Source: Bacteroidota bacterium (GTDB lineage: Bacteria > Bacteroidota > Bacteroidia > Chitinophagales > Chitinophagaceae). From it: DNA of 7,612 bases. A program made the translations under genes and the position numbers. The notes below the pieces were generated by a model that was given only the letters and a program-made list of their open reading frames with translations, did no database searches and was not told the DNA's origin. Location of the stretch: assembly GCA_023436425.1 (NCBI GenBank), contig JAEZJD010000225.1, forward strand, positions 1 through 7,612, given 5' to 3'. Positions within the stretch are counted from its first letter, which is position 1. Each line of letters begins with the position of its first letter. Below are positions 1-6,278 of this stretch, in pieces.

Positions 1-812
1 GTAAAGGCTGCGAACACTAACGTGCGTTCGTTGTTATTTTGTTTTTTGAAGTAATTCGCAAGCATTATTACAGCGGTTGTTCCCGCCGCATCATCGTTTG
101 CCCCGTTGTAAATGCTGTCACCATTAACCGGTTTGCCGACACCGAGGTGGTCGTAATGGCCGGAGAAAACAACGTATTCATTTTTTCTGCTCTTGCCCGG
201 CAACACTCCAACAACGTTTGCATATTTCGTTTCGTCAAATGTGTGCTCTGCCTTTAGCTTAAATTCTTTCGGCTGTGATCCCAAAACGAAGACTGTATTC
301 GCGTTGGATTTAAACATTTGTCGCTTTAAGCCCGCAAGCCTTGCAAATGATGCGGCAAAGCTGGTGTCCACGTAAACTATTGAGTTCTTTTTGCCTGCAA
401 CAATGGCGCGAGCTCTTTGATTCAGGTTTTCGCCGCCGGTGATTTTCACGACTTCATACCCCGACTTTTCGTCTATTTCCAGCTTCGGTAGAGTTGTAAC
501 AACCACGACATTTTTGGCGTCAATATCTGCTCCTTCAGCTTTATACTTTAAATCGGTAAGCTTTGGTCGCATCATTGAAAACTCCTGAAGGAAACTCCTT
601 CCGCTCAGCGGCTGCAAACCTGCTTTCTTAAATTCATCGGCAATAAATGCTGCCGCCTTCTCTATGTCCGGCGTGCCTGCTCTGCGACCGCGCATTGCAT
701 CGGACGCTAAGGTTGTTTCTATCCGGTTCACTTCCTGCACACTTACAACGTTGTTTTGCGCACAGGCAATTACACTTGCTGCCAGTAGCAACGGGAGAAA
801 AAAGTTCTTCAT
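1..812 (-). CDS. Secreted M28-family zinc metallopeptidase, C-terminus cut off by the window edge
   Basis: The minus-strand frame starting at 812 stays open for 270 codons to the left edge, so the stop codon and C-terminal part lie outside. The start is chosen because it opens with an export signal: MKNFF, a hydrophobic run (LPLLLAASVIA), then C17-A-Q. This could be a lipobox (V-I-A-C) or a signal-peptidase I site after A-C-A, so periplasmic or surface-anchored placement is inferred. Residues 37-47 (ASDAMRGRRAG) match the N-terminal motif common in Bacteroidota M28 proteins. Residues 216-224 (FSGHYDHLG) hold the zinc-ligand H219 and the supporting D221, and NGANDDAAG (236-244) holds the metal-bridging D240. 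The last visible residues (TLVFAAF) lead into the strand that normally precedes the catalytic Glu-Glu pair, which is off-window. The family removes N-terminal amino acids from peptides; the actual substrate is unknown. It lies 49 bp downstream of the LytTR regulator on the same strand. Confidence 0.92.
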   Translation of the reverse strand, partial: MKNFFLPLLLAASVIACAQNNVVSVQEVNRIETTLASDAMRGRRAGTPDIEKAAAFIADEFKKAGLQPLSGRSFLQEFSMMRPKLTDLKYKAEGADIDAKNVVVVTTLPKLEIDEKSGYEVVKITGGENLNQRARAIVAGKKNSIVYVDTSFAASFARLAGLKRQMFKSNANTVFVLGSQPKEFKLKAEHTFDETKYANVVGVLPGKSRKNEYVVFSGHYDHLGVGKPVNGDSIYNGANDDAAGTTAVIMLANYFKKQNNNERTLVFAAF

Positions 813-836
813 TATTAATTGTTGATTCCTGATTTC

Positions 837-866
837 GAAACTTAGGATCGGTGTTAACCAATTAAA
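837..866 (-). promoter_or_regulatory. Weak candidate Bacteroidota-type promoter before the M28 peptidase gene
   Basis: Read on the minus strand, TTTA (866-863), an 18-bp spacer and TAAGTTTC (844-837) resemble the Bacteroidota pattern TTTG-N(17-23)-TAnnTTTG with one mismatch in each box. It would place the transcript start about 18 nt before the peptidase start codon, allowing expression independent of the regulator gene. Such A/T-rich matches occur easily by chance, so this is only a candidate. Confidence 0.2.
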
Positions 867-1593
867 GGCTCATCATCTCTTTAAACTTTACGGTTTGTCT
901 GCGACTAACTTCTATTTTGTCGCCGCCCTTTAACTCCAGCAAAAGTCCTCCGTTGAAATAGGATTCTACCTTTTCAATCATCCGTAAATTGATGATATGT
1001 TTGCGGTTGGCACGAAAAAAAACTTTATCATCTAAACGTTCTTCCAAAGCATTCAATGATTTTAAGATGAGTGGTTTGTTTGTTCCAAAAAACACTTTAG
1101 CATAGTTGCCCACACTTTCGAACAAACGCACATCTCCAAGTCGCACAAACCAGCAACGTTCACCATCTTTCACAAACACCTGGTCATTTTCACCGAGCAC
1201 TTTTTGTGATGCAGCGCTCGTCTGTTCCCGATTGCTGTAACCATTGTTCAATTTGCGCAGCTTTTCTATGGCGTCGGCAAGTCGCTTCGGTTCCACGGGC
1301 TTCATCAAATAATCCAGCGCATTTACCTCAAAAGCCTTTAATGCGTATTCGTTATAGGCTGTTGTAAAAATTACATGCGGCGCATGGTCAAGTTCTGCAA
1401 GCATTTCAAACCCTTTTTTGCCGGGCATTTCGATGTCGAGAAAAATAAGGTCGGGATTATGGCTCTCAATCTTTTGTATTCCTTCATCTGCATTTGCCGC
1501 TTCGTCAACCACCTCAATTTCAGGAAACTCCTGAAGCATCTTTCTTAAGTCAGTTCTGGCTAGCCGTTCATCGTCGATGATAATAGCACGCAT
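862..1593 (-). CDS. LytTR-family response regulator (receiver + LytTR DNA-binding domain)
   Basis: This 243-residue cytoplasmic transcription regulator accepts a phosphate from the adjacent kinase. Residues 1-117 form a receiver domain: the acidic pocket D7-D8-E9, the phospho-acceptor D53 in FLDIEMPG, the switch residues T77/T78 in IFTTAYNEYA, and the conserved K98 in LMKPV. A polar linker (about 118-135) leads to a LytTR domain (about 138-240) with the typical FFRANRKHIINL and VSRRQTVKFKEM segments, which bind DNA through beta strands rather than a helix-turn-helix. The length is normal for the AlgR/LytR/YehT group. The start is 18 bp after the kinase stop codon and has no Shine-Dalgarno sequence, as is usual in Bacteroidota; co-transcription with the kinase is very likely. 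The target genes are unknown. The divergent promoter region and the M28 gene are candidates. Confidence 0.95.
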   Translation of the reverse strand: MRAIIIDDERLARTDLRKMLQEFPEIEVVDEAANADEGIQKIESHNPDLIFLDIEMPGKKGFEMLAELDHAPHVIFTTAYNEYALKAFEVNALDYLMKPVEPKRLADAIEKLRKLNNGYSNREQTSAASQKVLGENDQVFVKDGERCWFVRLGDVRLFESVGNYAKVFFGTNKPLILKSLNALEERLDDKVFFRANRKHIINLRMIEKVESYFNGGLLLELKGGDKIEVSRRQTVKFKEMMSL

Positions 1594-1611
1594 ATGTTTT
1601 GGTTATTTAAA

Positions 1612-2655
1612 TCAATTCAATGGTAATAAAACTCTTGCTTCCACTAATGTTTCATTCAGTTGCTTTATTTGAAACTTTGCTTTTTCTCCATACAATAGGT
1701 TTAGTCTGTCCCTCGTGCTAGACAAACCAAATCCTTTTGACGAAGTATATCCATTCAGGTGCCCCGTGTTTTGAACAACCAATTCGTGAAACTCCGATTG
1801 AAAATCGGAGACAACTTTAACGATACCACCTTTAATTTCTTTGCTGATTCCATGTTTTATTGCATTCTCAACCAGCGTTTGCAGCATCATTGGCGGAACC
1901 TGTTGATTCAATGTTTCGTCATCTACATCAAATTCCACATGTAGTCTGTCTTCAAACCGCATATTTTCCAACGCGAGGTAATCTTTCACAATTCTCAGTT
2001 CATCCTTCAATGCTACTGTTTCAGATTTTTGAACAGTTAGGCTGCTGCGCAAGATGTTGCTTAATTCCGTTACGGCTTTTCTGGCTCTCGCAGGATTTTC
2101 ATCGATCAATGCTCTTATTCCGTTTAAAGCATTGAAAATAAAATGAGGGTTGATGTGTGCTTTGATGGTTTGCAGCTCCAATTGCCGGACTAACGCTTCT
2201 AGCTTGATTGTATCCAGCTCCTGCTTCCGCATCTTGAATGAGAAATGATAAATGAAGTAAAAGCCATTCCACAAAAGCAGCAAAGGAAAAAGGGTTATAA
2301 GATTGGTGAGTAGCAATGTCAAATACGGAACTTCATTCCCGTCTTTATCGACACGGAGGTCATAAATGGTTTCGAAGGGAGAGCCGATACAGGAAAGGAG
2401 AAATGAAAATATCACCGTCAGCGTCACAAATCCTATAATTTGTTGTTTCAACGGCTTTAGCAGCAGATTGGTCCGATGGATCACCTCACGCATCAAGTGC
2501 GAAATGATAATTCCCATTTCAGTGTAAAACAGGACTCTAAGCACAACCACTTCGCCAAAACTGTTCAGCGTGAACGACAAGGAAAAGTTTATTAGAACGA
2601 AGAGCCCCCAGCCGAGAAGCTGAAACGTCCAATATTTGCTTAGTTTAAAGCGCAT
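1612..2655 (-). CDS. LytS/YehU-type membrane sensor histidine kinase
   Basis: This 347-residue inner-membrane kinase partners the LytTR regulator encoded 18 bp downstream. The N-terminal half has four hydrophobic segments, roughly 11-32, 37-57, 72-91 and 112-137, without a large extracytoplasmic sensor domain. A coiled linker (about 140-165) precedes the His_kinase (PF06580-type) region, whose phospho-acceptor is H171 in INPHFIFNALN. The ATPase part follows, with the N-box LVENAIKHG (N264) and a G-box around SKGFGLSSTRDRL (G308, G310). All key residues are present, so it should be active. The ATG at 2655 is preferred. A TTG immediately upstream would add one residue but is a poorer start codon. 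There is no Shine-Dalgarno sequence. An exact TAnnTTTG box lies only 4 bp before the ATG. The signal sensed cannot be read from the sequence. Confidence 0.94.
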   Translation of the reverse strand: MRFKLSKYWTFQLLGWGLFVLINFSLSFTLNSFGEVVVLRVLFYTEMGIIISHLMREVIHRTNLLLKPLKQQIIGFVTLTVIFSFLLSCIGSPFETIYDLRVDKDGNEVPYLTLLLTNLITLFPLLLLWNGFYFIYHFSFKMRKQELDTIKLEALVRQLELQTIKAHINPHFIFNALNGIRALIDENPARARKAVTELSNILRSSLTVQKSETVALKDELRIVKDYLALENMRFEDRLHVEFDVDDETLNQQVPPMMLQTLVENAIKHGISKEIKGGIVKVVSDFQSEFHELVVQNTGHLNGYTSSKGFGLSSTRDRLNLLYGEKAKFQIKQLNETLVEARVLLPLN

Positions 2656-2706
2656 CAAACAAATTTATTAATATCAGTTAGTTTGGAAAATCTATAAATG
2701 TATCAG

Positions 2707-2744
2707 CGGAAAAATGTTATTAGCAGTGGAAAGTAACATTTCCG
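2707..2744. repeat. Inverted repeat in the divergent kinase/dxs promoter region, possible operator
   Basis: The arms AAATGTTA (2712-2719) and TAACATTT (2734-2741) are perfect reverse complements around a 14-nt spacer. CGG (2707-2709) and CCG (2742-2744) extend the pairing outside a 2-nt bulge. A second dyad overlaps the right arm: GGAAA (2728-2732) and TTTCC (2739-2743) flank 6 bp. It sits 57-89 bp before the kinase ATG and about 119 bp before the dxs ATG, a suitable place for a regulator-binding site. There is no T-tract, so it is not an obvious terminator. A protein-binding role is inference. Confidence 0.4.
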
Positions 2745-2800
2745 ATCCAAATTTCGTCCACTTTCGTGCGGTTTTCCATCTGACAATGCTTTGTTAAGTT

Positions 2801-2818
2801 ATGGGTAAAAATTACCAT
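2801..2818. repeat. Short imperfect palindrome upstream of dxs
   Basis: ATGG(G)TAA at 2801-2808 and TTACCAT at 2812-2818 are reverse complements apart from one bulged G, with a 3-nt centre. It lies 45-62 bp before the dxs start codon, in the region where the dxs promoter or leader must be. It could be an operator or a small leader hairpin; chance cannot be excluded in such A/T-rich sequence. Confidence 0.25.
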
Positions 2819-2862
2819 CCAACACTCAAAAAAGAAATATTTTTACCGCTCAATTTTTTAAA

Positions 2863-4788
2863 ATGCAAATACCCGCAGGGCCTTTGCTGCAACAGGTTAA
2901 CTCTCCTGAAGATCTGAAGAAAATTCCCAAAGAACAGTTGCACCAGGTGTGCGATGAACTGCGGCAATACATTATCGACGTCGTAAGTGTTCACGGCGGG
3001 CACTTTGCTGCAAGCCTTGGTGTAGTGGAGCTAACTGTGGCCCTGCATTACATCTACAACACTCCGTACGACCAACTTGTGTGGGATGTAGGTCATCAGG
3101 CATACGGGCATAAGATACTTACCGGACGCAGGGACAATTTTATTACTAACAGAAAATATAAAGGCATTAGTGGCTTTCCAAAACGCAGCGAAAGTGAATA
3201 CGATACGTTTGGAGTGGGTCATTCGTCCACATCAATTTCCGCTGCCCTGGGAATGGCAATTGCAGCCAAGCACAAAGGTGAAACAGATCGCAAATCCGTA
3301 GCGGTAATCGGCGACGGCGCCATGACGGCAGGTATTGCATTTGAAGGCTTAAATCATGCAGGCGTTTCAGATACGGACCTTCTTATTATTCTGAACGACA
3401 ACTGCATGAGCATCGATCCAAATGTGGGTGCGCTGAAGGAATATCTCACTGATATCACTACCTCGCAGACGTATAACAAACTTCGAGACGATGTTTGGAA
3501 TTTGCTGGGCAAACTCCCTGTAGGTAAAAAATTCACACGGGAAATGGCCAGCAAGCTGGAAGCGAGTTTGAAGGGAATGGTCACAAAAAGTAGCAATCTT
3601 TTTGAAGCACTAAATCTGCGCTATTTTGGTCCTATCGACGGGCACAACATAACTAAGCTTGTAGATACCCTTAAAGATCTGCGCAATATTCCCGGCCCAA
3701 AACTTTTACATATACTTACAGTTAAGGGAAAAGGGTATGCACTTGCTGAAAAGGATCAGACCAAATGGCATGCGCCGGGTTTGTTCGATAAAATAACTGG
3801 TGAGATTTTCAAGAAAAAATTTGATCTGCCTCAGCCGCCTAAATACCAGGATGTCTTTGGCCACACACTCGTTGAGCTAGCGGAAAAGAACGAACGGATT
3901 TTTGGCATTACTCCTGCCATGCCAAGCGGCTCTTCCATGAAGTTTATGATGGAAAAAATGCCTAGTCGTGCATTAGACGTAGGTATTTGCGAGCAACATG
4001 CAGTAACCGTTAGTGCAGGTTTGGCAACGCAGGGCATGAGAGTGTTCTGTAATATTTATTCGAGTTTCATGCAAAGGGCTTTTGATCAGGTTGTGCACGA
4101 TGTAGCCATTCAAAAACTGCCAGTGGTTTTGTGTCTCGATAGGGCAGGATTAGTGGGTGAAGACGGTCCGACACATCATGGAGCTTATGACATTGCATAC
4201 TTCCGTTGCATACCAAACATGATCATTTCCGCACCAATGAATGAAGCGGAACTGCGCAACCTGATGTTCACGGCACAACTTGAGTCCACGAAGCTTCCGT
4301 TTGTAATTCGCTATCCTCGTGGAGAGGGCGTGATGCCGGAGTGGCAAAAACCAATGGAAGAAGTGCAAATAGGCAAAGGAAGAAAACTGAGAGACGGAAA
4401 GGATGTGGCGATTTTGTCATTTGGTCATCCTGGCAATTTTGCTGCTGCAGCTATTCGCGAATTGAAGGCAGACGGGATTTATCCTGCGCATTTTGACATG
4501 CGTTTCGCAAAGCCTTTGGATGAAGACTTGTTGCACGAAGCACTTTCGCAATACGACAAGATCATCACTGTTGAAGATGGAACTGTCGTTGGCGGATTTG
4601 GCAGTGCTGTGGCAGAGTTCATGGCAGCGCACAACTACAAAAACGATTTACGTATTATCGGCATTCCTGATAAAGTAGTGGAGCACGGAACGTTGAAAGA
4701 ACTGTACGGTGAGTGCGAGTATGATGCTGAAGCCATAGCGGATGCAGTGCGTGAAATGGTGAACGACAAAGTGCTGAAGATGGCCTAA
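2863..4788 (+). CDS. dxs: 1-deoxy-D-xylulose-5-phosphate synthase
   Basis: This cytoplasmic enzyme condenses pyruvate with glyceraldehyde 3-phosphate, releasing CO2, to make 1-deoxy-D-xylulose 5-phosphate. It is the entry step of the MEP isoprenoid pathway and also feeds thiamine and pyridoxal synthesis. The 641-residue length is normal. The N-terminus LLQQVNSPEDLKKI is typical of the family and supports the ATG at 2863. The first domain carries HGGHFAASLG (active-site H47), DVGHQAYGHKILTGR (75-89) and the thiamine-diphosphate/Mg motif from GDGA (150-153) to LNDN (177-180). The second domain holds the catalytic E377 in GICEQHAV and DRAGLVGEDGPTHHG (426-440), with the substrate-binding arginine in YPRG (484-487). 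The C-terminal transketolase domain runs from about 500 to the end. No Shine-Dalgarno sequence is visible. It is transcribed away from the kinase operon and converges on rtcB. No truncation or missing catalytic residue is seen. Confidence 0.98.
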   Translation: MQIPAGPLLQQVNSPEDLKKIPKEQLHQVCDELRQYIIDVVSVHGGHFAASLGVVELTVALHYIYNTPYDQLVWDVGHQAYGHKILTGRRDNFITNRKYKGISGFPKRSESEYDTFGVGHSSTSISAALGMAIAAKHKGETDRKSVAVIGDGAMTAGIAFEGLNHAGVSDTDLLIILNDNCMSIDPNVGALKEYLTDITTSQTYNKLRDDVWNLLGKLPVGKKFTREMASKLEASLKGMVTKSSNLFEALNLRYFGPIDGHNITKLVDTLKDLRNIPGPKLLHILTVKGKGYALAEKDQTKWHAPGLFDKITGEIFKKKFDLPQPPKYQDVFGHTLVELAEKNERIFGITPAMPSGSSMKFMMEKMPSRALDVGICEQHAVTVSAGLATQGMRVFCNIYSSFMQRAFDQVVHDVAIQKLPVVLCLDRAGLVGEDGPTHHGAYDIAYFRCIPNMIISAPMNEAELRNLMFTAQLESTKLPFVIRYPRGEGVMPEWQKPMEEVQIGKGRKLRDGKDVAILSFGHPGNFAAAAIRELKADGIYPAHFDMRFAKPLDEDLLHEALSQYDKIITVEDGTVVGGFGSAVAEFMAAHNYKNDLRIIGIPDKVVEHGTLKELYGECEYDAEAIADAVREMVNDKVLKMA

Positions 4789-4794
4789 TCTTCA
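4775..4794. terminator. Weak hairpin at the dxs/rtcB convergent junction
   Basis: TGAAGAT (4775-4781) pairs with ATCTTCA (4788-4794) around a 6-nt loop, giving a 7-bp stem that spans the dxs stop codon. On the plus strand a T-rich stretch (around 4809-4818) follows only after about 15 nt, and the minus strand has no U-tract directly after the stem. It is therefore a poor intrinsic terminator. The two genes end only 14 bp apart, so transcripts probably overlap or end inside each other's coding region. Confidence 0.25.
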
Positions 4795-4802
4795 CCGTCA
4801 AG

Positions 4803-6242
4803 TTACTTGTTCTTTTTCCTCCATTGTTTCGGAATTGCGCCATCCATCTTTACAATTTTTGGATAAAAAAGTCCAACAGTTGTTACGAGTTTTTGCTGCG
4901 CTTTCATCACTTCGTGAATGTCCTTGTATGCCATTGGCGCCTCATCTAATCCACCTCCTATCAGTTTGACAGAATGTTTGGAAAGCATTTCATTTAAAGT
5001 GTTGTGCGTGATGGTTTTCAGCGCTGCTGTGCGACTCATTCTTCGCCCTGCACCATGGGACGCAGAGTTGAGTGATGCTTCTTCGCCCTTACCACGTACA
5101 ATAAATCCGGGTGCGGTCATTGAACCCGGAATAATACCGAGAACGTCTTTACCTGCAGGTGTGGCGCCTTTTCTGTGCACAATCACTTCTTTGCCGTTGT
5201 GTATCTCTTTCCAGGCGAAATTGTGATGATTTTCGACCATCTTCAGCGGTTCTCTTCCTATCTGTTTCGCAATTTTCGAATGTATGATGTGGTGACATGC
5301 GGATGCATAGTCACCCGCAAGATTCATCGCCATCCAATATTGCTGTCCTTCTTCTTCATCGAGATTCAGCCATGCCAGGTTCGATGCTTCACCCGGAAGT
5401 TTTCTTTTTTCTTTGGCGATTTTCGTAAAATAATTGGCAATGTTGGCGCCCAACGCTCGTGAGCCTGAGTGCGATAAAAGACCAAGATATTTTCCTGCCG
5501 GCAGCACAAATCCATTTTCATCATCAGCGTCTATGATGTCAACGATTCCAAATTCTACAAAATGATTTCCAGATCCTGAGGAGCCCAGCTGCTTCCACGC
5601 TCTGTCTTGCAATCCTTTCAACAACCCCAAATCATCAAATTCTTTTCTGTTGATTACTTCGTGATCAACAGGCTTGCTAAATGTAGCGCCGGCGCCAAAA
5701 AGCGTTGCTTCATTTAATTCTCGTGTGAAATAGTTTTCTTTTTCATGAAGTTCTTTAGGATCAATGTCGAAAATGGAAAGGCACATGCGGCAGCCAATGT
5801 CAACGCCCACACCATACGGAATTACGGCATTTTCCGTCGCTAGTACTCCACCAATCGGCAGTCCGTAGCCTGCATGAGCATCGGGCATCAGCGCACCGGC
5901 GATGGCGATTGGCAATCGTGCGGCGTTTCGCATTTGGTCTAATGCTCCGGATTCAATGGCTTCGGCACCAAAGACATTGAAAGGAACTCCATTTTCATTT
6001 AAGGGTATTTCATCAACCGATGTTTTTGGCTTCGGAATTAGAGCCTCAGCAATTTTGCCCAACAATCCGTCATGCGCATATTGATTGGGACTTTGCAAAA
6101 TGCTGCTCAATATCTCCAGTGCATCTTTTTTTGGCAGGCTTTTATGGTTTTTCTCCATCACGTTTATCGCAATGGAAATGACCGGTCCTTCTGGATAACC
6201 AATGCTGCGAAGTTCTTTGCCTGTGAGTTTAAGCTTGCCCAT
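4803..6242 (-). CDS. rtcB: RtcB-family RNA ligase, long form with N-terminal extension
   Basis: RtcB joins RNA 2',3'-cyclic-phosphate or 3'-phosphate ends to 5'-OH ends using GTP and Mn2+, via a guanylated histidine, in RNA repair or tRNA splicing. The 479 residues contain all the catalytic elements: D148 and C151 in GVGVDIGCRM, N226-H227 in GSGNHFVEFG, H258 in LSHSGSR, H340-N341 in NHHNFA, and the expected GMP-accepting H396 in SASHGAGRRMSR. DAHAGYGLPIGG (121-132) is also characteristic. About 75 residues precede the RtcB core, which is more than in the 408-residue E. coli enzyme. They include GKELRSIGYPEGP (8-20), which recalls the tail of CCA-adding enzymes. An AGGA (6246-6249 on the complement) lies just 3 nt before the ATG. 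The gene starts 36 bp after the radical SAM gene, so it is probably in one operon with it. No RtcA, RtcR or archease gene is visible nearby. Confidence 0.96.
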   Translation of the reverse strand: MGKLKLTGKELRSIGYPEGPVISIAINVMEKNHKSLPKKDALEILSSILQSPNQYAHDGLLGKIAEALIPKPKTSVDEIPLNENGVPFNVFGAEAIESGALDQMRNAARLPIAIAGALMPDAHAGYGLPIGGVLATENAVIPYGVGVDIGCRMCLSIFDIDPKELHEKENYFTRELNEATLFGAGATFSKPVDHEVINRKEFDDLGLLKGLQDRAWKQLGSSGSGNHFVEFGIVDIIDADDENGFVLPAGKYLGLLSHSGSRALGANIANYFTKIAKEKRKLPGEASNLAWLNLDEEEGQQYWMAMNLAGDYASACHHIIHSKIAKQIGREPLKMVENHHNFAWKEIHNGKEVIVHRKGATPAGKDVLGIIPGSMTAPGFIVRGKGEEASLNSASHGAGRRMSRTAALKTITHNTLNEMLSKHSVKLIGGGLDEAPMAYKDIHEVMKAQQKLVTTVGLFYPKIVKMDGAIPKQWRKKNK

Positions 6243-6278
6243 CTGTCCTGATGCAACAAAAACTCGTCCAACGTCTTT

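Noticed and set aside
39..375. Plus-strand ORFs over the left edge
   Set aside because: They are antisense to the M28 catalytic region and resemble nothing known. The minus strand encodes clear zinc-ligand motifs here.
634..861. Cysteine-rich 75-residue minus-strand ORF
   Set aside because: It is an out-of-frame shadow of the M28 peptidase's N-terminal coding region, whose own frame has a signal peptide and family motifs.
1594..1611. 8-bp palindrome ATTTAAAT between kinase and regulator
   Set aside because: It is a low-complexity A/T palindrome in an 18-bp gap and is too short to call a regulatory site.
1759..2135. Plus-strand ORFs inside the kinase gene
   Set aside because: They are antisense to the conserved His_kinase and ATPase coding sequence; no start context or family motif supports them.
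2656..2658. TTG as the kinase start codon
   Set aside because: It adds only one residue directly before an ATG, and TTG starts are rarer. There is no ribosome-binding site to favour it.
2838..2845. TATTTTTA as a dxs -7 promoter box
   Set aside because: It matches TAnnTTTG in all but the last base, but no TTTG-like -33 box is found 17-23 bp upstream, and such runs are common in A/T-rich leaders.
2812..3003. 63-residue minus-strand ORF overlapping the dxs start
   Set aside because: Most of it is antisense to the conserved DXS N-terminus, and it shows no recognisable motif.
4918..5462. Plus-strand ORFs of 95-102 residues inside rtcB
   Set aside because: They lie opposite the conserved catalytic part of RtcB (including the GMP-binding histidine region) and look like shadows.
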